DNA from: an uncultured Clostridia bacterium
GTDB taxonomy: Bacteria; Bacillota; Clostridia; Christensenellales; Aristaeellaceae
Length of the DNA: 64,000 bases
NCBI GenBank assembly: GCA_934636105.1
Contig: CAKTZR010000002.1
Span: 124,001 to 188,000 of the forward strand
Direction of reading: 5' to 3'
The notes beneath the pieces were generated by a model. The model saw only the letters and a program-made list of their open reading frames with translations, had not been told where the DNA came from and searched no databases. Position 1 is the stretch's first letter. Each line of letters begins with the position of its first letter. Made by a program: the position numbers and the translations under genes. Below, one piece after another: positions 25,411 to 33,231 of the stretch.

Positions 25411-26579
25411 AACTCCACACCATCCGCGCTCTCACACAGGTGGAAGCTGTACTTTCCTTCCAGTGCCGGGAATGCTTTCAGATACTCAGAACCCACTTTG
25501 GCTTCAATATCTTCGGCCTTGTCCGGGTCAATCAGTGCCATGCAGCAGCCCTTGAATCCCGCGCCGGAGAAACGTCCACCGTAGATACCGTCGGTATCAG
25601 CCATGATTTCATACAGTTTTTTCAGTTCATCACAGCCACATTCATAGCTATAAATTGAAGACTTCCCGCTCTCGAAAACAAGCCGACCGTAACCTTCCAA
25701 ATCACCTTTACGCCACTGCTCCGCACCTTTTTCTGCACGGGCGAACTCACTGTAGTAGTGTTCTGCTCTCCTGCGCCACAGTTCGGGCAGCCGGTCTTTA
25801 TAGGCTTCAAACACCTCATACGGCACATCGCGCAACCGGGTATTTGCAAAGGTGTCATAGTCCATTCCTGCATAACCCATCAGCGCATAAGCCGCAGCTT
25901 TACACTCGTCCTGCCGCAGATTGTATTTAGAATTCTTCAAAGAACGCTCCAAGCCGGAGAAGAAAATCGCCACCTTGTAGGGCTTCATCTTCCCACTGGT
26001 AGGAATCAACTCATAGCTGTCATCTTTCGTGTCGAGGTACAGCAGGTGATTCTTCTTGGAAAGCACCTCACAGCTCTGGTCGAGTTTGCCGCAGGAAACG
26101 CCAACATACTGATTTTCCGCTGCTTTCGCAGTAAGAATCATCTCCATTGGCTCGAGATGGATACCGTTGACCTTGCACAGTGCCGACAAGAAGCAGATGA
26201 TAACCGCCGCCGATGAGGACAAACCACCAATCGGCAGACTGCCCTCAATAATACCGGACAAACCAACCTTCAAACGATACTTTTCACCCAGCATCTTTGC
26301 TGCACCGCGCAGGTGATCGGCCCAGTCACCCTGCTTTTCTTTCGGCACATCACCCACAAAGAACTGGGCGCGCTTCGGGAAGTTCAGCGATTTCAATTCC
26401 ACAACACCGTTCTGTTTCGGATGATAAGCCATGTGGATACCTTTATCGATTGCCAGACCGTTGATTTTTCCATACTGGTGGTCGATATGCGCACCCAGAG
26501 GGCTGATACGGTACGGGCAGAATGCGATGCCAAATGGTTCCTGATGATATAATTCCCTATAAACCTCAACACACTTCAT
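25407..26579 (-). CDS. GHMP kinase, galacturonokinase-like
   Basis: A 390-aa sugar kinase of the galactokinase superfamily. The sugar-binding start reads Pro-Tyr-Arg-Ile-Ser-Pro-Leu-Gly-Ala-His-Ile-Asp-His-Gln rather than the galactokinase Gly-Glu-His-Thr-Asp-Tyr form. The ATP loop is Gly-Gly-Leu-Ser-Ser-Ser-Ala-Ala, and the third motif Gly-Gly-Arg-Phe-Ser-Gly-Ala-Gly-Phe-Lys-Gly-Cys-Cys. From memory, plant D-galacturonokinase shares the Pro-Leu-Gly-Ala-His-Ile-Asp-His-Gln and Gly-Cys-Cys features. With a nucleotidyltransferase and a UDP-uronate epimerase in the operon, galacturonate 1-phosphorylation is the best guess; plain galactokinase is the alternative. Confidence 0.72.
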   Translation of the reverse strand: MKCVEVYRELYHQEPFGIAFCPYRISPLGAHIDHQYGKINGLAIDKGIHMAYHPKQNGVVELKSLNFPKRAQFFVGDVPKEKQGDWADHLRGAAKMLGEKYRLKVGLSGIIEGSLPIGGLSSSAAVIICFLSALCKVNGIHLEPMEMILTAKAAENQYVGVSCGKLDQSCEVLSKKNHLLYLDTKDDSYELIPTSGKMKPYKVAIFFSGLERSLKNSKYNLRQDECKAAAYALMGYAGMDYDTFANTRLRDVPYEVFEAYKDRLPELWRRRAEHYYSEFARAEKGAEQWRKGDLEGYGRLVFESGKSSIYSYECGCDELKKLYEIMADTDGIYGGRFSGAGFKGCCMALIDPDKAEDIEAKVGSEYLKAFPALEGKYSFHLCESADGVEL

Positions 26580-26591
26580 TTGTCTTTTTCC

Positions 26592-27656
26592 TTATTTATA
26601 AAACTCAGCGTACCACTCAGCGAAGTTCCTCAAACCAGTCCGCAGACTCGTGCTCGGCTTGTACCCGAAGTCGCACTCCAGTGCGCTGGTGTCGGCATAG
26701 GTCACAGGCACATCGCCCGGCTGCATCGGGACCAGCTCTTTGTGCGCCTCGAAGTCATAATCCTCCGGCAACACCTTTGCTCGAACCAGCTCCTCGCTCA
26801 AAATCTGCACAAAATCCAGCAGGTTTTCCGGGTTCTGATTGCCAATGTTGTAAACTGCATATGGCGGAATCGGCAGACCATCTTCACCGTTCTTCTTGTC
26901 CGGTGCCTTCTTCATCACTCGGACAACGCCCTCGACGATGTCATCCACATACGTAAAATCGCGCTTGCAGTTGCCATAGTTGAAAATTTTGATCTTCTCA
27001 CCCTTCACCAGTTTATCGGTGAAGCCAAAGTAAGCCATGTCGGGCCGCCCCGCCGGACCATAGACAGTGAAAAAGCGCAGTCCGGTGGATGGAATGTTGT
27101 ACAGCTTGGCATACGCATGGGCCATCAGTTCATTTGACTTCTTTGTGGCCGCATAAAGGCTGACCGGGTTATCTACCTTGTCTTCCGTGCTGTATGGAAC
27201 CTTTTTATTGCTGCCATAGACGCTGGAGGACGACGCATACACCAGATGCTCCACGCCGCGCTGACCGTTATCGTAGGAATGACGGCAGGCTTCGAGGATA
27301 TTAAAGAAGCCGACCAAGTTGGATTCCACATAGGCGTCCGGGTTGGTAATGGAGTAACGCACGCCCGCCTGTGCCGCAAGATTCACAACCACATCCGGCT
27401 TGTATGTCTCAAACAACTCGGTCATCAGCGCTTTATCCGCAATATTGCCTTTGATAAACGTAAATGCAGGATACTGGGTCAGCTCGTTTAATCGAAACTC
27501 CTTCAACGCCACATCGTAATACGCATTCATGCTGTCAATGCCGATCACAGCCGCCGAAGGCACTTCCCGACAGATTCGTTTCACGAGGTTTGCCCCGATA
27601 AATCCTGCCGCGCCTGTGACCAAAATCGTTTTATGTTCTAAAGTTACTGCGCTCAT
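26592..27656 (-). CDS. NAD-dependent epimerase, probably UDP-glucuronate 4-epimerase (CapI-like)
   Basis: A 354-aa extended SDR enzyme. It has the Rossmann motif Gly-Ala-Ala-Gly-Phe-Ile-Gly (15-21), a catalytic Ser-Ser-Ser and Tyr168-x3-Lys172 (Ser-Leu-Tyr-Ala-Ala-Thr-Lys), then Phe-Phe-Thr-Val-Tyr-Gly-Pro-Ala-Gly-Arg-Pro-Asp-Met-Ala, which is typical of UDP-glucuronate 4-epimerases. With Ugd in the same operon it should give UDP-galacturonate. It is the first gene of the operon, ~230 nt downstream of a strong promoter. Confidence 0.88.
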   Translation of the reverse strand: MSAVTLEHKTILVTGAAGFIGANLVKRICREVPSAAVIGIDSMNAYYDVALKEFRLNELTQYPAFTFIKGNIADKALMTELFETYKPDVVVNLAAQAGVRYSITNPDAYVESNLVGFFNILEACRHSYDNGQRGVEHLVYASSSSVYGSNKKVPYSTEDKVDNPVSLYAATKKSNELMAHAYAKLYNIPSTGLRFFTVYGPAGRPDMAYFGFTDKLVKGEKIKIFNYGNCKRDFTYVDDIVEGVVRVMKKAPDKKNGEDGLPIPPYAVYNIGNQNPENLLDFVQILSEELVRAKVLPEDYDFEAHKELVPMQPGDVPVTYADTSALECDFGYKPSTSLRTGLRNFAEWYAEFYK

Positions 27657-27888
27657 CTTTTTCCTTTCCCGTGCCTAATGCTCAATTTGTTTTGTCCCTT
27701 CGAAATGAGCATAATGAAGCCCTTTTCGCGCATGGATTGCACCCATCCACCTCATCACGAAAAAAGCCGCACCATTCCGCGTCCTTCATGAATATGCGTG
27801 TTCGGTTTTAAATGATGTCTGTCATTTTTGTATATAAAAGCATTAGTTTTTCATCATAATTCCATCATTGATAACATTTGGTTTTACC
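27657..27888 (-). other. Long leader of the first EPS operon
   Basis: About 230 nt between the predicted transcription start and the epimerase gene, with no credible reading frame. It holds a possible hairpin (ATGCTCA pairing with TGAGCAT near 27680-27715) but no clear terminator. EPS operons often use such leaders for processive antitermination; no JUMPstart core was seen. Confidence 0.4.
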
Positions 27889-27894
27889 TTCCTC

Positions 27895-27924
27895 ATTATA
27901 GTCTTTTTTCTTCATTCTTGTCAA
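27895..27924 (-). promoter_or_regulatory. Strong sigma-A promoter of the first EPS operon
   Basis: Perfect TTGACA (27919-27924), an 18-nt spacer and perfect TATAAT (27895-27900) on the minus strand. I found no other clear promoter between here and 11.7 kb, so it may drive ~16 kb. Confidence 0.8.
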
Positions 27925-28097
27925 GGTATGCGCCCGCCTAATGTTCGCTTTTTTTCGACTTCTTTCGCGTTCGTCCGTTATATTCATACAATTTTCTTTG
28001 CTTCCGATTATCGTTTTCACTCATCCGTTTTTTGCTTTTCCGCATTCGCCGTGTTTTCCGCCTTTCATCCCCTGCCGGGCGCTTTTCTCCGCCTTCT
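27925..28097. other. Intergenic stretch, no gene recognised
   Basis: Pyrimidine-rich on the plus strand. Open frames here have no ribosome site or recognisable protein. With the leader and promoter this makes the largest gene-free gap in the window. Confidence 0.5.
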
Positions 28098-28487
28098 TCA
28101 CGGGCTGCGTTTCATATTCCGCTCAAATTTCTCCGGCGCTTCAATCAAGCCCCATTCGTAAAAAAGCGGATAGATATACGACACGCCGCGCAAATCCCCC
28201 ATCGCCTTGGGTCTGACCACCAGCGGCTTTCCTCCCTCCGCCCGCCGCACGGCTTCAAACGCGTCCATCAGCGTTTTCCACGTGATGCTCTTGCTCTTTT
28301 CGCGCCTATCCACAAAAATCTCTCGGGTGTATGTCCCTCTGCGCCCGATTTTCAAATGATAGCTGAACGGCAGGCCGGACGCGGTTTGAAGCGGTTCGTT
28401 CTGAAACGCTTCCACGCAGGCCCAGAGCGTCTCCTCGCCGGGCGCTTCGTGCAGCCGCTGCACGCTCGCCATTTGGATATCCGTCAT
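28098..28487 (-). CDS. Conserved hypothetical protein
   Basis: A 129-aa soluble protein with no named domain. The centre has Gly-Leu-Pro-Phe-Ser-Tyr and Phe-Val-Asp-Arg-Arg-Glu, and the end has Pro-Lys-Ala-Met-Gly-Asp followed by a Tyr-Pro-Leu-Phe segment and Trp-Gly-Leu-Ile. I recall similar short proteins from other Clostridia but no function. Start 28487 follows a G-rich GGGGGGAG site. It lies just after the terminator of the second EPS operon and upstream of the first operon's promoter. Confidence 0.65.
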   Translation of the reverse strand: MTDIQMASVQRLHEAPGEETLWACVEAFQNEPLQTASGLPFSYHLKIGRRGTYTREIFVDRREKSKSITWKTLMDAFEAVRRAEGGKPLVVRPKAMGDLRGVSYIYPLFYEWGLIEAPEKFERNMKRSP

Positions 28488-28503
28488 GCTTCTCCCCCCT
28501 TGC

Positions 28504-28537
28504 AAAAAGGCGCCGCATCCACCGACGCAGCGCCTTT
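28504..28537 (-). terminator. Terminator of the second EPS operon
   Basis: A hairpin (GGCGCTGC / GCGGCGCC with a short loop) followed by TTTTT on the minus strand, immediately after the flippase stop. Confidence 0.8.
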
Positions 28538-28539
28538 AT

Positions 28540-30075
28540 TTATTGTTTTTTGCTGATTTTACGGCGGACAATTCGTTTTCCGTTTTCAAGCAGCGCCCGG
28601 AATTCAGTCGTTCGCCCGAACACAACCAGAATCAACGCACCGTAAACCATTGTAAACCCAATTCCATTCAGAATAAATAGCCAAACTGTATCGATATGAC
28701 CGGCAAAGAGCCATCGTCCCAACAAACTGCCGACAATCACCGTGACCACCCGCCAGCCGTAATCCACAAAATAGGCCTTGAGCTTCTCCTGCCAATCCGT
28801 TTTGATGCCGTATTTCATCAATATATACGGCTCAACCCAGAAGCATGTCGTCACCGTGCTGATGATCGTTCCCAGGAACACGCCCGCCACGCCGTATTTC
28901 TGCACCAGAATCAGCGACGTCACCAGATTGATGATCGCTTCCGCCACGGCCTTGTATCGATCGTTCCAGAACAACCCCATCGCTTCGCGGAACTGCAAAT
29001 TGATCTGCCGCATGCCGCTGATGTAAAACTGCGCAATCAGCACCAGCACGATTTTCATCGGGAACAGATAATTTTCGCCAAACATCAGCCGCATAAACGG
29101 ATTAAACAGCACCGTCAGCCCCGCCGCAAGATAGCCGTAAAACAGGAACATGAAAAAATCGAGCTGTTTATAGATTTTGTAGATGTATTCGCCGTCCTCC
29201 GTCGCGCCCAGATTGCCGATGCTCCCGGTAAACGCGGAATATACCTTGTTGAGCAAATCGTTCAAGCTCTTGATGACCAGCCGATAGTTGGAATACACGC
29301 CCACGCTGGTCAGCCCGACGAATGCGGACATAATCAGGTTATCCGTGCCGTTGACGACCACCGTGCCGAATCGGTGCATGCTCATCGCCCAGATATTTTT
29401 GACGATTTCGCCGCGCTTTTCCTTGCTCGGAAGCCGCTTTTCCGCTTTCAGATAGGGATAATCCCTGTCCACCTTGATCGACACAGCCGCGTTTGTCACA
29501 ATCAGCGCACCGATCTGCACCGCCAGATACAGCAGGAAATTGCCCGTCAGCACCAGCACCGCGATTTGCAGCAGCATCTGCGCCGTGCGCACCAGCTGCT
29601 CGATCACCGTGCGGACATAGGCTTTCTGATACGCCAGCAGAATCGAATTTTTATACGAGAGCAGATACGAGCAGACCGAATTGCCCAGATACATCAGGTA
29701 AATCACGCGCAGGTTCTCGATGTCGGAATCGCCCTTAATCAGCACATCCAGAAACGGCAGCAGCGCCAGCCCGACCACCAGCACAAACGCCGCGACAACC
29801 CGGTACATCACGCGGTACAGGTTCATCAGCTGCGCAAGCTCCTCGCGGTTGTCCTCCGCCGCAGGCTTGTACATGCTGAAAATCATCGCCGTGCCAATGC
29901 CCAGTTCCGCCAGATTCAGCATGCCGAGGATATCGGAAAACAGCCCGTTTACGCCCAGATACGCCGCTGCCAGATAGCGGATGAAGATCATCCGGCTGAT
30001 AAACGAGAGCACCATGTTCAGCAGATGGCCGCCGACGCCCGCAATGATGTTGATGACAGAATATTTGGTTCTCAT
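28540..30075 (-). CDS. Oligosaccharide flippase (Wzx-like)
   Basis: A 511-aa membrane protein with ~14 helices, starting Met-Arg-Thr-Lys-Tyr-Ser with a family-typical Tyr-Leu-Gly-Val-Asn-Gly-Leu-Phe and Glu-Leu-Gly-Ile-Gly-Thr-Ala segment. It should flip the lipid-linked repeat of the second EPS. Start 30075 has GGAGGAGAGGA upstream; the longer frame runs into the glycosyltransferase gene. It is the last gene of the GC-rich operon and is not closely alike the flippase at 12825-14276. Confidence 0.88.
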   Translation of the reverse strand: MRTKYSVINIIAGVGGHLLNMVLSFISRMIFIRYLAAAYLGVNGLFSDILGMLNLAELGIGTAMIFSMYKPAAEDNREELAQLMNLYRVMYRVVAAFVLVVGLALLPFLDVLIKGDSDIENLRVIYLMYLGNSVCSYLLSYKNSILLAYQKAYVRTVIEQLVRTAQMLLQIAVLVLTGNFLLYLAVQIGALIVTNAAVSIKVDRDYPYLKAEKRLPSKEKRGEIVKNIWAMSMHRFGTVVVNGTDNLIMSAFVGLTSVGVYSNYRLVIKSLNDLLNKVYSAFTGSIGNLGATEDGEYIYKIYKQLDFFMFLFYGYLAAGLTVLFNPFMRLMFGENYLFPMKIVLVLIAQFYISGMRQINLQFREAMGLFWNDRYKAVAEAIINLVTSLILVQKYGVAGVFLGTIISTVTTCFWVEPYILMKYGIKTDWQEKLKAYFVDYGWRVVTVIVGSLLGRWLFAGHIDTVWLFILNGIGFTMVYGALILVVFGRTTEFRALLENGKRIVRRKISKKQ

Positions 30076-30094
30076 TGCGTCCTCTCCTCCCGGT

Positions 30095-30871
30095 TCAGCC
30101 CCGCTTCTTTTGAGCGCGCGCCGCGCGCTGCACGTGGCGGATGAAAACCGCGTTGCCGATGACATAGCGCTTAAACAGCCGCCGAGGCTCCTGAATGAAG
30201 CGGTACAGCCATTCCAGCCCCAGCTTCTGCCAGATTTCCGGCGCGCGTTTGGTCACGCCCGCCACCACGTCAAAACTGCCGCCCACGCCCATCACAAAGG
30301 GAATGTTCAGCTGATCGAGATATTGGTGTACCCAATATTCCTTCTTCGGCGAGGAAAAGGCGACGAACATCATATCCGCGCCGGAAGCCGCCATATCCGC
30401 AACAATCTGCGGCTCGTCCTCCGGCTTGAAATAGCCGTTGCGCGTACCGACGATTTGCAGCGTCGGATACTGCGCCTTGAAGATCGCCTGAACCTTGTCC
30501 ACAACCTCCTGCTTCGCGCCGAACAGATAGATTTTGTAGCCGTTCTCCGCCGCTTCCCGCACCAGCCGCATGAACAGGTCGATGCCCGTCACGCGCTGCG
30601 TCACCGGCACGCCCAGCTTCTTGGCCGCCCAGAGGATCGATGCGCCGTCCGCGTTAATCAGTGGGCAGTTGTTGACGATCTCGCGCAGTTCGGGGTCTTC
30701 CTCCATCAGGTTCACTTTCAGCGCGTTGATGACCACGTGCTGCACCGGCGGCGTGCGTCTGGTCAGCACCTGCTTGACATAATCCACCGTCTCGTCCATG
30801 GTCAGCGCGTTGACATAGGTGTTCAAAATCGGATATCGCTTCGGGGCCGTCTCCCGCTTTTCTTCCTGCAC
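30095..30871 (-). CDS. WecG/TagA/CpsF-family glycosyltransferase
   Basis: A 258-aa GT26 enzyme with the markers Asn-Ala-Asp-Gly-Ala-Ser near residue 73, Tyr-Leu-Phe-Gly-Ala-Lys, and a Ser-Ser-Pro-Lys-Lys-Glu segment followed by Gly-Val-Gly-Gly-Ser-Phe-Asp. Family members add ManNAc or ManNAcA to undecaprenyl-PP-GlcNAc. WecB and WecC are encoded directly upstream, so ManNAcA transfer is likely. It begins with GTG (30869-30871), with GAGG 8 nt upstream. Confidence 0.88.
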   Translation of the reverse strand: MQEEKRETAPKRYPILNTYVNALTMDETVDYVKQVLTRRTPPVQHVVINALKVNLMEEDPELREIVNNCPLINADGASILWAAKKLGVPVTQRVTGIDLFMRLVREAAENGYKIYLFGAKQEVVDKVQAIFKAQYPTLQIVGTRNGYFKPEDEPQIVADMAASGADMMFVAFSSPKKEYWVHQYLDQLNIPFVMGVGGSFDVVAGVTKRAPEIWQKLGLEWLYRFIQEPRRLFKRYVIGNAVFIRHVQRAARAQKKRG

Positions 30872-30881
30872 TGTGGTTTCC

Positions 30882-31976
30882 TCAGTCTTTCTCTAAAATA
30901 TCGGCAATGCGCCTGCACGCCTGTCCATCGCCGTAGGGATTGGATGCGACGCTCATCTGATGATACGCCGCCTCGTCCGTAAGCAGCCGCTTGGCTTCGC
31001 GATAGATCGTTTCTTCATCCGTACCGACCAGTTTGAGCGTACCCGCGGCCACGCCCTCCGGTCGCTCCGTGGTATCGCGCAGCACAAGCACGGGCTTGCC
31101 CAGCGACGGCGCTTCCTCCTGAATGCCGCCGCTGTCCGTCATCACCAAATCGCTTCGGGCCAGAATGTTGTGGAAATCAAGCACGTCCAACGGCGGAATC
31201 AGCCGAATGCGCTCGTCTCCACCCAGAATCTCCCGCGCCAGCGCCCGGATGGTCGGGTTCATGTGAACCGGATAAAGCACCTTCACGTCCGGCAGCTCGT
31301 CGGCGATGCGGCGGACAGCGCGGAAAATCGCGCGCATCGGCTCGCCGAGGTTCTCCCGCCTGTGCGCCGTCAGCAGAATCAGCCTGCTGCCCTTTGCCCA
31401 ATCCAGCTCCGGGTTTTGATAATCCGCCCGAACCGTCGTTTTCAGCGCGTCGATGGCCGTGTTGCCCGTCACGAAGATGGTCTCCGGCATCTTGCCCTCG
31501 CGCAGCAAATTGGCCTTGGCCTGCTCGGTCGGCGCAAAGTGATAGCGCGCCACCACGCCGACCGCCTGCCGGTTAAACTCCTCCGGATACGGCGAATCGA
31601 GCTGATAGGTGCGCAGGCCGGCTTCGACGTGTCCCACCGGAATCTGCATGTAAAAACAGGTCAGCGCGGCGGCGAACGTCGTCGTCGTGTCGCCATGCAC
31701 CAGCACCAAATCGGGCTTGGCTTCCTCAAGCACTGCCTTGAGCTGCTCCATCACGCGGATGGTGATGTCAAAGAGCGTCTGCCCGTCCTTCATAATCGCC
31801 AGATCGTAATCCGGCGCAATGTAAAACGCATCGAGCACCTGATCGAGCATCTGCCGATGCTGACCCGTCACGCAGCAAAGCGTCTTAATGTTCTTTCTCG
31901 TCCGCAGCTCCTGCACGAGCGGACACATTTTAATAGCCTCCGGCCGCGTGCCGAAGACCAGCATCATCGTTTTCAT
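30882..31976 (-). CDS. wecB: UDP-N-acetylglucosamine 2-epimerase (non-hydrolysing)
   Basis: A 364-aa enzyme interconverting UDP-GlcNAc and UDP-ManNAc. It has the start Phe-Gly-Thr-Arg-Pro-Glu-Ala-Ile-Lys-Met, His-Gly-Asp-Thr-Thr-Thr, His-Val-Glu-Ala-Gly-Leu-Arg-Thr and Thr-Asp-Ser-Gly-Gly-Ile-Gln-Glu-Glu-Ala. Length and motifs are complete. The ATG overlaps the wecC stop by 4 nt. Confidence 0.94.
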   Translation of the reverse strand: MKTMMLVFGTRPEAIKMCPLVQELRTRKNIKTLCCVTGQHRQMLDQVLDAFYIAPDYDLAIMKDGQTLFDITIRVMEQLKAVLEEAKPDLVLVHGDTTTTFAAALTCFYMQIPVGHVEAGLRTYQLDSPYPEEFNRQAVGVVARYHFAPTEQAKANLLREGKMPETIFVTGNTAIDALKTTVRADYQNPELDWAKGSRLILLTAHRRENLGEPMRAIFRAVRRIADELPDVKVLYPVHMNPTIRALAREILGGDERIRLIPPLDVLDFHNILARSDLVMTDSGGIQEEAPSLGKPVLVLRDTTERPEGVAAGTLKLVGTDEETIYREAKRLLTDEAAYHQMSVASNPYGDGQACRRIADILEKD

Positions 31977-33196
31977 AGCTTGTTCACGCCATCCAGCGGG
32001 CAGATGTTCCGGGTATCCAGAATCACCTTGCCCTTCAGCTTGTCCATGTTCTCGCGAATCTCATCGTGGCCGACCAGAATGACCACCATATCCACCGCGT
32101 CCAAAAACGCATCCAGATCGTGCATCTGGTTGGGCACAACGTCGCGCGTCACGTAAGGATCGTAGACCTTGATACGGCCGCCCGCCAGATGCTCGTCCAT
32201 GTTGTGCAGCAGCTGGAGCGTCGGGCTTTCGCGCGTGTCGTCCACATTTTCCTTATAGGTCAGGCCGTAAAGGCCCACGCGGCTCACGTCCGTCAGCCCG
32301 TTTTCCTGCATGACCTTGTGGATGCGCTTCAAAACGAAGTTCGGCATGCCATCGTTCACCTTGCGCGCCGCGCGGATGACGTTGACGATATCCGGGTAGT
32401 CGCCCACGAGGAACCACGGATCGACGGAAATGCAGTGGCCGCCCACGCCCGGACCGGGCGAAAGGATGTTGACGCGCGGGTGCTTGTTCGCGATGCGGAT
32501 GACCTCGTACACGTCCATCCCATCCGCGCGGCAGATCTGCGCCAACTCGTTGGCAAAGGCGATGTTGATGTCGCGGAATGTGTTTTCCACGACCTTCGTC
32601 ATCTCCGCCGTGCGAATATCGGTCAGCACAATTTCGCCCTGACAGAAGCTCCCGTAGAGCGCCTTGACTTTTTCGCCGATTTCGGGTTCATCCGCGCCGA
32701 TGGTTCTGGAATTGTGCGTCAGCTCATACATCATATTGCCGGGAATGATGCGTTCCGGCGCATGCGCCAGATGCACGTCCTCGCCGATTTTCTTGCCGCG
32801 CGCCTCAATCAGCGGGCGCACGCATTTGTCGATGGTCGAAGGGGAAATCGTCGATTCGATGATGATGACTGCGCCCTTCGGGCAGACGGAAAGCACCTCG
32901 TCCACCGCCGCCGTCACATAGCGCGCGTCGGTCTTCTTGGTGCGTCTGTCATAAGGGGTCGGCACGGCGATGATATACGTATCCGCTTCAGTGTTGCTCG
33001 TCTGAAACTGCACGCCCGCTTTAAGCGCCTTGGCAAACAGCTCGTCAAGCCCCTTTTCTTCAAATGTCAGTTTTCCCGCCTGAAGCGAATGCACAAGCTC
33101 CTCGTTTTTGTCCGTGCCGACGACCTGCACGCCGTGCGCGGCCATCATCAGCGCCGTGGGCAGACCAATGTAACCTAATCCCTTTACGTTAACCAT
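31973..33196 (-). CDS. wecC: UDP-N-acetyl-D-mannosamine dehydrogenase
   Basis: A 407-aa NAD-dependent dehydrogenase making UDP-ManNAcA. It has the Rossmann start Gly-Leu-Gly-Tyr-Ile-Gly-Leu-Pro-Thr-Ala, Glu-Ser-Thr-Ile-Ser-Pro, Ala-Pro-Glu-Arg-Ile-Ile-Pro-Gly and the catalytic Cys in Gly-Gly-His-Cys-Ile-Ser-Val-Asp-Pro-Trp. This last form separates it from the Ugd at 22988-24238 and points to an N-acetylhexosamine substrate. AGGAGG precedes the start. Confidence 0.92.
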   Translation of the reverse strand: MVNVKGLGYIGLPTALMMAAHGVQVVGTDKNEELVHSLQAGKLTFEEKGLDELFAKALKAGVQFQTSNTEADTYIIAVPTPYDRRTKKTDARYVTAAVDEVLSVCPKGAVIIIESTISPSTIDKCVRPLIEARGKKIGEDVHLAHAPERIIPGNMMYELTHNSRTIGADEPEIGEKVKALYGSFCQGEIVLTDIRTAEMTKVVENTFRDINIAFANELAQICRADGMDVYEVIRIANKHPRVNILSPGPGVGGHCISVDPWFLVGDYPDIVNVIRAARKVNDGMPNFVLKRIHKVMQENGLTDVSRVGLYGLTYKENVDDTRESPTLQLLHNMDEHLAGGRIKVYDPYVTRDVVPNQMHDLDAFLDAVDMVVILVGHDEIRENMDKLKGKVILDTRNICPLDGVNKL

Positions 33197-33231
33197 CCGT
33201 AGTTCCTCCTATGTTTAAACCCTTTAAGCCT

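Noticed and set aside
27657..27894. JUMPstart/ops element for RfaH-type control
   Set aside because: No GGCGGTAGC-like core found in the leader on either strand.
27868..28161. Phe-rich plus-strand open frame in the largest gene-free gap
   Set aside because: No ribosome site, overlaps the promoter of the first EPS operon and the end of the hypothetical gene, and the composition is that of pyrimidine-rich DNA.
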